Made by a program: the position numbers and the translations under genes. DNA of 64,000 bases from Motacilla alba alba (taxonomy: Eukaryota; Chordata; Aves; Passeriformes; Motacillidae). Where the stretch lies: assembly GCF_015832195.1 (NCBI RefSeq), contig NC_052046.1, forward strand, positions 29,292,911 through 29,356,910, given 5' to 3'. Below are positions 24,601 through 34,779 of this stretch, piece by piece. The notes below the pieces were generated by a model. It was not told the DNA's origin. It saw only the letters and a list, made by a program, of their open reading frames with translations, and did no database searches. Each line of letters starts with the position of its first letter. Within the stretch, counting starts at the first letter, position 1.

Positions 24601-26885
24601 CAAGACACAACACTTGCACTTGTCTTCATCACATAATGGGGCAGTAGTGGGCAATTTTCCATTTTTGTTGCAGGCTTTACTGCAAGAATTAGGATCAGAA
24701 TATTAAGTGTTCAGTGCCCCTGAGAAAAAAAGTCTGCAGTAAACCATACCAATCTGGCCTTTTCCAGTTCTGAAATGGGATTTATTTAGCTCATTGTCAT
24801 TCAGTTATAATGCTGTTAAAATGGGAAGAATATGTATATATATGGAGAAAAGAGTTTATATTCAAGTTAAAAATGAAGGGTTCTTAGTGGATATGAAGTC
24901 AATTGTATTTTTTATTGTATCATGAGAAGAAAGGTCTTTTAAGGTTGATAACTAGACCTGACCAGCTCACCACGTATTCTTTTTACTATATTTAGAAGGT
25001 AATAGGCACTTTCCAACTGCTCCCTTTTGAAAATCCACTCTGAAGATTTTTGACCTAGGCTGTCTTTTGCTGTATGAGATGCCAGGAACAATGAATTCAC
25101 ATTCATGAACCCATTATAATGAACCATACATCTCCTACTATCTTAGACTTTGCAGCCGACATGCTGTGAAACAAGAATCACCAAACCAAGAATAGTTTCA
25201 CTAGAGACAAAGATACCAAAAAGCAAAAAATACATTATTTGAAACTGTTGCAAGAATATTCCTCAGGACTGTTCAGCAGTGGTGATACAAAACCTCTTGT
25301 AAAGAAACTGCAACTAGATTAGTTCCTGAACTCTGTGCTATATAGCTCCAGAACCTGGACTTTTTAAGTTAGAAGTGGATTGAGAACTACATTCTGGAAG
25401 TGTCTCATAGTTACTTGTAATGGAGGTTCAGATTTTCGTATGTTCTGAAATCATAATGCAGTCCTAAGCTTACTCACATGATCTCATCTCCAAATACACA
25501 TCCAACTGTCATTGTTAGGTTTTACTGTAAATTATTGTACAAGATAAATCATGGGAAAAAAGAAATCATGTCAAAGAGTGACCATGATTCAGCAACAAAA
25601 ATCTTTACCTTCTCCAGATAAAAAGTGTGCAGTACCCATGGCAGATAAAAGGTTTGCCATGGGAATGATATCCTCTATAATTCAGATGAAAAATAAAATC
25701 ACTGTATCACAATAAAAGTCAGTTCATTTGGGTATTTTCAAGTAAAATGCAGTTGTTAATGGCAAACTTGTTAGTCCTTTTGTTAGTCATATAATTTGTT
25801 CATTATAAATGCTTATAAAAATATGTATGTTCTGTGGTCTTTCTCATGAGGTTTCGTATGAAGATAAAAATTCTTTTGTAGCCATTAAGTATTTTGCCTA
25901 TAGTGCATTAAATTCTGTGATCCTCTTGTGTTAAAATGAGTTTCATTAGTATTTACTGCTTGAAAATTAAATTGGTCAGTAAAGGGTGTTGTAGAAAAAA
26001 AAATTGAGGTGGAGAAAAATAAGAGGAGCTCAGACAATAAAAGGAAAGCAAATAAGATGGACTTTTAAAATGAACTGCTTGTTATACTCTATCAAAATGC
26101 TCAGCAGTCCCTTCTGATGTTTTATATTGAAGTAGAACACATTTTGTTAATATTGAGTTTTACAGTTATGGATTAAAAATATAGGAAGCCTTGTTTAGTA
26201 GTAGTAGCCCTTGTACTTATCAAGACTTAAAAAATAGATCCCTGGCAATTTTCTCCCATGCTGAAGACAAGAAACATCATGCTTCTTGCATACAATAGGT
26301 ATCCTTGCTTCAGAAAGAGTAGCACTGTTCATAAGAAATGAGAGCACTTCCCATATTAGCCTTGCCTTGCACATTGTCAGAAAAAGCCACTAGGCATTAT
26401 CCTACAAAAAACATTTCTTAGATCCAGAATAGTGTAGTAATAAGATAGAAATACTGTTAATCTTACCATGATGAATGTTTGACATTTCATAATAAATATA
26501 GAAAGCAGTAAGAAGAGGAGGCCTTTTTTGAGCACCTTACAGAAGCCACAAAGTAACACTGTTTTCTTAGTATTTCCTAAAAACTACATGTAAGTGTAAG
26601 ACAAGTAACAGGTCTGAAGTAACAATCTTTTGATTTACTCATTTGTGGAAAGCCACACTATCATGCTACGACTAGTCAAGTTCCAAATAAAACACATTTC
26701 TGAGCAAAAAATAATGACTTGTGACTAAAAAGATTTTACATTAAAAAGAAGTAGAAGAAAACAGAATTTTCACACTGTTGAGCTACATGTAGAAAATGAA
26801 TATATGCTTAAGTTGCATAAAGATATTTGCAATTACCATTTCCTTCCGTTGACTTGTCCTGTTTAGTCATCGTGGTGTTTCACAG
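21635..26885. other. Unique AT-rich DNA
   Basis: No transposon or convincing exon seen. It contains a small perfect hairpin at 22465-22497 and scattered open frames below 91 codons without recognisable products (for example the plus strand at 23314-23571 and 24285-24557). Confidence 0.4.
22465..22497. repeat. Perfect 11-bp inverted repeat with 11-base loop
   Basis: AGTCTTATTTA at 22465-22475 is mirrored as TAAATAAGACT at 22487-22497. The stem is too short and AT-rich to call a structured RNA. Confidence 0.8.
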
Positions 26886-27031
26886 GGCTGCTGCAGGTGC
26901 TGGATATACAGGAGAGCATCTGAAGGCTGAGTGGTTCAAGATGAAGCATACCACAATATCATCCTGCCTGTCATTGAACGGGTGGCGCTGGTGAAGTTTC
27001 ACTCACTGAAATATAAGAAGATACTAATTTC
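26886..27031 (+). other. Exon-like block with good splice signals (possible lncRNA or decayed exon)
   Basis: A pyrimidine-rich tract followed by TTTCACAG ends at 26885, and the block closes with TTTC|GTAAGTGAT, a near-ideal donor. The 146 bases are clearly less AT-rich than the surroundings. All three forward frames contain a stop, so it is not an intact internal coding exon. The second part (from 26930) is open for 33 codons, reading VVQDEAYHNIILPVIERVAL and on, which looks protein-like, while the first part is open in a different frame (TGEHLKAEWF). A noncoding RNA exon or a frameshifted relic are the two best readings. I do not recognise the protein. Confidence 0.35.
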
Positions 27032-29172
27032 GTAAGTGATAAATCTTTAATGAATGTTTAGTTTACTATTTAGGTTTGGCATGCGAGGATTAAAAGTATC
27101 AAAGAAGTTATTCACCTTCTTTATTCTTATTGCTGAAAAAAACTCTTCTGCAATGTACTTACCTATGACAAACACTAATGTTTAAGTGCTTAAGTGCCTT
27201 ACTGAGGAAGGAGGTTGCACAGCGTCCCCATGAGTATGGTCTCATGGTGTATTCAGATCTACAGTTCTGCACATGGAGAAAATTACAAATTATTCTTCTG
27301 TCACAAAACTCAGATTTTACCAAAGACATGCTTAAATTGCATAGCTCAAATAGAACAGCCTGACACTGATTTAAAAAATCTTAGCAAAATGAGATAAATT
27401 CTGACTTATCTGCTGGTTTGCATTTGCACCTTCTTGCAGTTCTATTAGGACTCTTGTTTCCGCCTTTATATCCAGATATTAAACCCCGAGTTTCCCAGTT
27501 TTATGTGGATTGGCCTTTGATCTAAATTAACAGTGAAAGAAAGCCAAAATGTAATTTAGAAGACAGGTCAGGTTTGGAAGTAAAAATCTGAAAGAATGTG
27601 TTACAAATAAAACAACAAGAAATACAATTCTTGCATTAAGTATTTGTATTTAACTAGATAATTTCATCATAACTCTTTATCTGAAATTCTTTCAGTGTGA
27701 CCCAGCTGAAAAAGAGTGTAAGCATCTGCAGAACAGCCTACCTTCTCAGATGCTCCTGAGTGGTGTCTGGATCCTCTTACACACAGGACTGTGAAAGCCA
27801 TTTTTTTTTTAATTTTGAGCTGTCATTCAGGTATCTGAAGGAAGTTTATCTGGAAATTAATCCAATGAGCCTGACTACCTTACCTTTTCATTTTCCTTTA
27901 GCATGGTGGTGCATGGGGTTTTTGTTTTGTTTTGAAACATGTTGCTATTTCTCTTAAAGTACTAACGTCATATGTTTGAAATATTCCCAACAGATTAAGC
28001 CTGCCTTTACAATTGTAAGAGACCCTATGTTATGAAACATTTTTTCTCAACTAGCATTTTTCCCTTTTGCTGCATTCTTATATTATTCATTTCATAATAT
28101 CCTAGATCCTGTGTTTTTATATACTTGGGAAAGATGTCTAATGCAAAACAAGAATTCAAATCATCTCTGAATATCCCTAGTTAGACTATGTTTCAAGTAT
28201 TCAGAAAGTAATAATCATGTTCTAAAAATTCAATTGGTAGACTTTTGTAATTCTTTAATAACAGAAAGAAGAATATCTTTGGAAGAATGATGAGCATGAA
28301 TTTGCAAGTACTTGCAAAAAGAAGCAGTTAAAAAATTCTAACAAGGTATTTTGTAGTTTCAGTCAAAATGGAACCAGAGCACTGGTCCTATAAGTCTTCT
28401 TCAGAATTTAAAGTTAATAATACCTCACATCTATTAGCCACATTGGAAAATATTTTACTGGATATATGAAAAGGAAAGGGAAAAAAAATTGAATTTGACT
28501 TATTAATCTTACCCTAAAAAACTGCAAAACAGAAAAACCGGAGATGCAAAGGCAATATTTAAAAATATACGTACATAAAAGAGTTAAACGTGCAGTCTGA
28601 TGTTGGGTGAACATTTGCTTGACGTATGTGAATTGTGAACATTTTGTTTTGTTTGTTAAGGTCTGACTCAGTCAGCAACTAGATTTCATTAAGTACTTTT
28701 ATCACAGTACAGCTTGTTAGTGTTTCCAGTCTGGTTTGTGGTTTATATTTTTTATCTGTACAGTTAAATGTTTCTTTAAGTTCCTCTACTTACTGCCCTC
28801 ATCAGTCACTGTGGGGCTGCAGTGCAGACTGGGTCACTAATCAAAGCAAATAATCAGTTTCTTAAGTCAGCTTAGTGCAGTGATCCCATCCACAGTACAG
28901 TCCACAAACAATTGTATTAGCACAAGAAGGAGCAGTCAAATTTTGACATGATGTGGTAAAGGGCAGCCAGGGTCAGGAGACAGGAAGAGGCTGCAAACCT
29001 TTGAAGAAAGACTTGTCACTCGAGCTAACATAGCAAGGAGATACATGCTAGATTCCCCTTTACCCTGGGAGTTCAAATACTAATCAGAGATTGAGAACAA
29101 ACAGTTGTCATTTATGCTAGGTTCTCTTTGCAGCATACAAGGCTTGAAAGACAGAAAAACACAAAACTGCCC
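27032..29172. other. Unique AT-rich DNA
   Basis: No recognisable transposon. Contains only short open frames and no supported exon. A minus-strand GTAAGT donor-like site near 27156-27161 has a TCAG about 40 bases upstream, too small to call. Confidence 0.4.
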
Positions 29173-29290
29173 AAAAAAACCAAACCAAATCAAATCAAAC
29201 CAAGCCAAACCAAGCCAAACCAAACCAAGCCAAACGAAACCAAACGAAACCAAACCAAACCAAACCAACAAGCTAAAACCCAAACAAACA
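29173..29290. repeat. (AAACC)n pentanucleotide array
   Basis: About 20 units of CAAAC/CCAAA with AAATC, AAGCC and AAACG variants run through this stretch and end in CAAACAAACAAAAAAC. It is a minisatellite-like simple repeat. The Lys/Pro/Asn/Gln-rich open frames it creates on the plus strand, and the Trp/Leu/Phe-rich one on the minus strand, are artefacts. Confidence 0.95.
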
Positions 29291-30256
29291 AAAAACTCCA
29301 AACTACTTTAATTTAACTCTATACAATAGCAATGAAATCAGAACATACAGAATGCTATTGATAAATAAAAATATATGAAAATAGTCTCAGTGCAGACAGG
29401 TTTAGAGAACTGGCCTTAGTCCTGATGGAGTTTGTTGAACACAGTGAAAGTTTCCATGTTGGCAAACATGTCACCTTTTATTCCCTTTGTTCAAATCTCC
29501 ATCTCTTTGTCAGAAACACTTACTATACATTCTAAGAGCTGAAGCATGCATAGTAGGCAAAAGCTGAGGACGGCAATACACAATTATCTCTACTCCAGCT
29601 AAAAACAAGTCATGAAGAAGTGGAAAGCACTGGTCTGCATACTCTTCTGCACACTGCTGAAGTAATAGCCATCTGCCAAACAGATAAATCCAGCCTTGGA
29701 AAAGAGCAATGACACCAAAGAATGATGACTTAACCATGTTTTGTATAAACATTAATGCCTCAGTAAATCTACAAGTGTCAATTTTGCTTCTAAAAAGCTT
29801 TTAAGTTACAGTGCCACAACCTAGGCACAAAGAACTGCTGTAATTTCCTTCTTCACACTTCTACATAGCAGATGAAAACCCTTTCTATAACCATGAAATG
29901 CACTGAATGTTGATTTTTGCATATTTCAAGGTGAATTTTTCCTCTGTTTCTAAAAAGAGAAATGTTTGCTAAAGGATACTCTTTTCAGGATGGGATTTTA
30001 AAATGCCATTTTGTCTAGAGGCATGCAAAGTATTTATTCTGCCTGTCAAAGGACATGATAAAATCAGGGAGTTCTGAAAGTAGATACAAAAACAGTCTGA
30101 AGGCACGGCACTGTCACTGTGCTGGCAGAATCACCTTTTTCATCCTAATGTACTACTTAATGTCTAACTCTGCATTCAAATGACTCAGATGAGTCTAAAC
30201 AGCATTTACCAGTAAGTCTCTGCCTACCACCCTCATTATCCCACATCTTTCCACAG
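29291..30256. other. Unique DNA with an unassigned minus-strand open frame
   Basis: The minus strand at 29510-29752 has an 80-codon open frame (LFQGWIYLFGRWLLLQQCAE and so on) with a balanced, protein-like composition. I do not recognise it and it has no clear splice context. The rest holds nothing supported. Confidence 0.3.
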
Positions 30257-30389
30257 CTGAGTGGATGATTTTGCCAATCAGCCTGGGAGCAGCAGGAGGT
30301 GGAATGGGGGTCGAAACTTCCCCTAGGGGCACCAGCCTGCAGCAGTGCTAGCAGAGCAGGAAGGTGACACTGGCGCTGGGGGGACCCTG
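30257..30389 (+). other. Exon-like GC-rich block with strong splice sites (possible lncRNA exon)
   Basis: A long pyrimidine-rich tract (CTCTGCCTACCACCCTCATT and on to TTTCCACAG) ends at 30256, and the block closes with CCCTG|GTAAGG at 30390. The 133 bases are GC-rich in an AT-rich region. Two frames stop within the first dozen bases and the third, open for 30 codons, stops at TAG near 30350. An intact coding exon is therefore unlikely and a noncoding or UTR exon is possible. It lies on the same strand as the 26886-27031 block, antisense to TMC2. Confidence 0.35.
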
Positions 30390-32449
30390 GTAAGGGTGAA
30401 AGGCACTGCGAGATGACAAATCAGATTGATTTATTTCATGCCAGAAACTTCCAAAAGCTGACTTGCATTCTTTTCAAATATTAATTCCCAAGTCAATGAG
30501 TTCAGCTGCTGGACATTGAGTAGGGAACGCCATAAACAGAAACAAGGTAACATTGCTCTGATGCCTCTCTGGTATTGACCGAGAAAAGAGTTACAGCTTA
30601 AATCCACTTGTAGCTTTATTTGTGTAAAGATGTGAGCCCCTTGAGGAAAGGAAATCTAACAACTGAGTCAGAAAAACTACAGGGAATGCCAACACACTTT
30701 TACAATTACTGTTTCTAAAGCCACTTGTAATTTCTCTGACATTTCTGAAATACTGTATTTCAAGTTTTTCTAAAAAAACTGGAATTCAAACCAAAAGTAG
30801 AGCAGGATGTAATCTTCATTAGATTCTCATGGTAGACAAAAGAACTGGGTTGACAGAAAAAATATCAAAAGCTTCACAAAGAAGTCATTAAAAATTCTAA
30901 TCAATTGATGTAAATAAAGACATTTGGGTGGTATGATTTAGATAAATTTATCCAAATTGGTCTTGGTCAATGAATCTATCCTGCTCTACTAGCAATTGGA
31001 ATGTCTTATTATATCCTCAAAACACACTTTAAAATCCTTTAAAACCAATGTTAAAATCCTAAATATTCACTAAAACTCTCTAATTATCTTTTATTAGAAA
31101 AGGTGATATTTAGAAGAGTTTCTACAGATACATATGTTCTGTTCTTTGCACCACTTCTGAAAATTTTTAGCTAGAAATGTTCAGGAATTTCATGTGAAGA
31201 TATGCATATATATATATATTTCCTCTAATGATAATACTACTTAGAATTAAATAATTCTACTTAGAATCATATTCTTGTCTTTCGTCTAGCCAAAATTAAT
31301 GGCTGAATGAATGGTCAATAATAGGCCTGCTTTCTTTATTAATATCCAGCAACACACAATGGCAGCAGAGACTGCCTGTGTGAATGCTTGTAGCCCCTGC
31401 TGTACTGACAAATGGGCACCTGCTCAAATAATTGCATTTACTACTTAGTTTTGGCTGCACCCAGTGGAGCAACTCCAGATTTATTTCCATGACTGGAAAA
31501 AAAACTGCCATGCTCAAACCCTGGGTACACAGACTGAGACTTGAAATACATGCTTAAAACCATAAAATCACATTCTCCTAAAAATCAAAAATTTAAAGTC
31601 AAGGACTCTTGAAAGAATTATTTGTAACGTAAAAGATCCTTTGAGGAAAAAAACCAAAAAACCATTAATTGTAATAGACACTAAAACCTGTCATAAAGTT
31701 ACTAGGATTTGGACAAAATTCAGATAATCAGCTAATATTCTAAAATCTTACAGAAAACTACACCATTATGACATGCTAGTGAGTTTTCTTCGCATAAGAT
31801 TTGGAATTTTCTGGAAAACAAAGGCAACTTTGCAAGACTTTTTTTCAGAATATCCTTGTCTCCTTATATCTTAACAAAACATTGCATCATCATTTAGCAA
31901 CACAAGATCCTTGGGAAAAACACCACCTCATGTTCCTGAGCATGAAGATCTCCATCACTATAGTGACAAAATGCCTCAATCAGCATTTTAAATCTCTGGT
32001 GTTCCTGGTCCTCCAAGCCCTGGCTCAGCCTACTAATTATCCCCAAGAGGAGGTGAGACAGCTGAGTATGAGCCATGGAAAGAACTTTCTTTTCTTCCTA
32101 AAGTTTCTTAATGTCTTGGAGGTTTCAGTATCCATTTTCTGTGGGTAATATGCCATGTTGCACAGTCCTGGCCTCTGAGCCAATTTCTGGGAAAAAATTT
32201 TACAATTCTGTTAGCACAAACTTGTTTTCATTATGTAATGCCATACTCACTCATTAATTGTCATTTTACACACACACACATGTTCATATCTGCCAAATTA
32301 TATTAATTGACTTAATGCACCTCATTTTTGCAGAAATGGAAAAAAATATTATTTTATTATTTCCATCACTCTTTGGCCATACATGCATACATACATACAT
32401 ATATACATATATACATATATACAACAGACAGTCAGACAGAAATTTGGAT
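30390..32449. other. Unique AT-rich DNA with short CA and TA repeats
   Basis: Contains short (AT)n at 31204-31220, (CA)n at 32268-32280 and an (ATACATAT)-type tract at 32384-32423 that abuts the next CR1. The plus-strand 115-codon open frame at 31801-32148 is not recognised and has no exon signals. Confidence 0.4.
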
Positions 32450-33169
32450 TACTGGGGAAAAAACTCCAGTGGACAGGCACTGGAGCAGCAGGATAACATC
32501 AGACATTGGTGGGGACACTAGTGGGGACCTGCAGGGCGCCATCCTTGGTCCTGTTCTCTTCAAGATCTTCATTAACAACTTGGCTGCAGGACCCAAAGGA
32601 ATACTTGCAGATGACACTTAATTGGAAGGACTGTCAACTCCTTTGAGGGCAGAAAGACCTTGACAAATAAGAGAGCTGAGCAATCACCAACCATAGGAAG
32701 TTTAACAAGGACAAGTGCTGGATTCTGTATCTGAGAGGGGCAACCCTGGCTGTACACACAGACTGGGGAATGAGATGCTGGAGAGCAGTGCTGCAGAGGA
32801 CCTGGGGGTCCTGGTCAATGGTGAGTTGACATGAGCCAGCAGTGCCCTGGCAGCCAGGAGGGACAAGCGCATCCTGGTGGGCATCAGGGACAGCCAGGCA
32901 AGGGAGGGATTGTCCTGCCCTGCTCTGCACTGGACTGGCCTCACCTCAAGTGCTGGGGGCAGTTTTGGGTGCCACAGTATAAAGCAGACTGTTTATTGAG
33001 CTGTTAGAAAGCATCCAGAGGAAGGCAAGGAGGATGGTGAAGGGTCTGGAGGGGAAGCCGTGTGAGGAATGGCTGAGGTGTTTTGTCTCTTCAGTCTGGG
33101 GAAGAGGAGGCTGAGGGGAGATCCCTTAGCGGTCTTCAACATCCTCACAAGAAGAAGTGAAGGGGCAGG
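32450..33169 (+). mobile_element. CR1 LINE, 5' part of a copy split by an LTR
   Basis: Plus-strand CR1 ORF2 text: GPVLFKIFINNLAAG near 32545, an RT active-site remnant ADDT near 32605 followed at once by a stop, then the downstream ORF2 region (LEGSAAEDLGVLVNG-type wording at 32780, ASRDKRILVGIRDSQ at 32855) and the start of the 3' UTR. It is interrupted after GAAGGGGCAGG at 33169 by the solo LTR and resumes at 33525. Confidence 0.92.
33164..33169. repeat. Target-site duplication, left copy (GGCAGG)
   Basis: GGCAGG here and at 33519-33524 brackets the LTR insertion. Removing the insert restores the CR1 consensus reading GGGGCAGGCACTGATCTC. Confidence 0.85.
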
Positions 33170-33518
33170 TATAGTAAAATCAGGACTCCCAACATAGGAA
33201 AATTGTTGGTATCTGACTCCATGGCTTTGGAATGTTGAATACTCGCTTTATTAAAACTACATTATATTACATTACAACTATATTAAAGAGATACATACTA
33301 TACTACATCATACTTACTGCTAACTAACTTCAAACTCCCTTCTCTTGTGACTGTCTGACGACAGTCCTGACACCCACAAGTAGATCCAGTTGGTTCGGGT
33401 AAACAATCTCCAGAATACATTCCACTTGTGTACAAACACAGGAGCAGCAAATGAGAAAAGAATTGTTTGATCACTTTTTTTCTGCTTGTCTCTGTTCAGA
33501 GGGCATGTAAATACCACA
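33170..33518 (-). mobile_element. Solo LTR of an endogenous retrovirus (ERVK-type)
   Basis: This 349-bp insert sits inside a CR1 3' UTR. On the minus strand it starts TGTGGTATTTACATGCCCTC, a characteristic avian LTR 5' end, and carries a polyadenylation signal within TTTTAATAAAGCGAG (about 33246-33252 on the plus strand). It ends ACTATA, where CA would be expected, so the last dinucleotide looks mutated. The flanking 6-bp duplication GGCAGG fits beta-retrovirus-like ERVK integration. No gag, pol or env is present. The minus-strand open frame at 33320-33517 is within the LTR and is not a gene. Confidence 0.8.
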
Positions 33519-33524
33519 GGCAGG

Positions 33525-33830
33525 CACTGATCTCTTCACTCCTGTGACCAGTGAGAGGACTCAAGAAAACAGCATAAACCTGTCAGGGGATGTTTAGGTT
33601 GGTATCAGGAAAAATTTTTCCCCAGAAGGCTGTTGAGCACTGAAACAGGCTCCCCAGGAATCTGGTCACAGGACCAAGCCTGACGGAGGTCAAGGAGTGT
33701 TTGGGCAACGCTATCAGGCCCACAGCATGATTCTTAGGATGTCCTGTGCAGGGCCAGGAGGTAGACTAAATTATCTGGATGGGGTTTTACAACTTAGCTT
33801 ATTCTGTAATTCTGTCTTTCTGTGACCTCT
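33525..33830 (+). mobile_element. CR1 LINE, 3' part of the split copy
   Basis: This continues the CR1 3' UTR after the LTR: CACTGATCTCTTCACTCCTG, GGTATCAGGAAAAATTTTTC, AGGCTGTTGAGCACTGAAAC and the terminal AATTCTGTCTTTCTGTGA motif near 33805. Together with 32450-33169 it forms one insertion older than the LTR. Confidence 0.9.
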
Positions 33831-34779
33831 CCTGTGAATCTGTGGTTTCAGCTATCAACAGATGGCAACGCAGGCAAACCAGCTGCACCTTAATGCAAGG
33901 GCTCCCCGCACAGCAAAACCAGCATCAAAGGAAAATCACGGTCCACTCAACAGATGGTTTGCTTAAAAGAAGCAAAAGAAAGAGCATGAAATTAAACGGC
34001 ATTAATCTTGCATCATGTCAGTTATGTCCGTTCTTCCCATGACTTGTTACATCTAAATTAATCAACTGTTTGGATGGTAGAGATAAAATACCATTCTTGG
34101 TTAATCTGTCAGTGATATATAAACAATGCACTCTTTTGTTTCATTGTATGGGAATAACTTCAAAGTGACACCCAGAGAGCAGCTAACTGCAGGAAAAAAC
34201 GGTTCTGGAAACAGTCCACTTTTGGTATGACATGCAAACCTTACTTTTTGGCTGGTGTTTCTAACAGTAAATGGCTGCTAACATGCACAAATTGTACCAC
34301 TCAACAAAGCAAAGAAAAACTCCAGAAGAAACCAAGGAGATCTACATGCTTTATTCCATCTCTTCTTCCATCCAGGAGAAAAAAGTAGAAACTTAATTCT
34401 ATCTCCATGTATTCAAAGGTACATTAATCAAAAACATAAATGTGGCTGTACAACTTAAACACCTGCAAATAATTTTGTGAACTCATCACTACAGGAACAA
34501 CATAAACCAACAGAAAAGACAGACATAACTACAGAGACAGGTGGACATGTGTAAATAAATATTTTCAAATATACTGACCTTGCCATTCACCTGTCCCCTC
34601 TTTTTAAATAAAGTCCAGTTTTCCTCTAATAATCAGTCATATAAATTAATTAATTATATGGCTATATCCTCCCTTCAAATCTGTGGCTATTACTCCCATC
34701 CTTACTATCACATTTGAAGATTTCTCTTTAAGTCTATAAATATATATAAGGAAAATGCAGGAGAAAATAGGACTGGGTT
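33831..34779. other. Unique DNA, nothing recognised
   Basis: AT-rich sequence between two CR1 copies. The plus-strand open frame that begins in the CR1 tail at 33779 and runs to 34042 has no recognised product. Confidence 0.35.

Noticed and set aside
29105..29316. Lys/Pro/Asn-rich plus-strand and Trp/Leu/Phe-rich minus-strand open frames
   Set aside because: They are translations of the (AAACC)n array and have no independent support.
33320..33517. 65-codon minus-strand frame
   Set aside because: Contained within the solo LTR.
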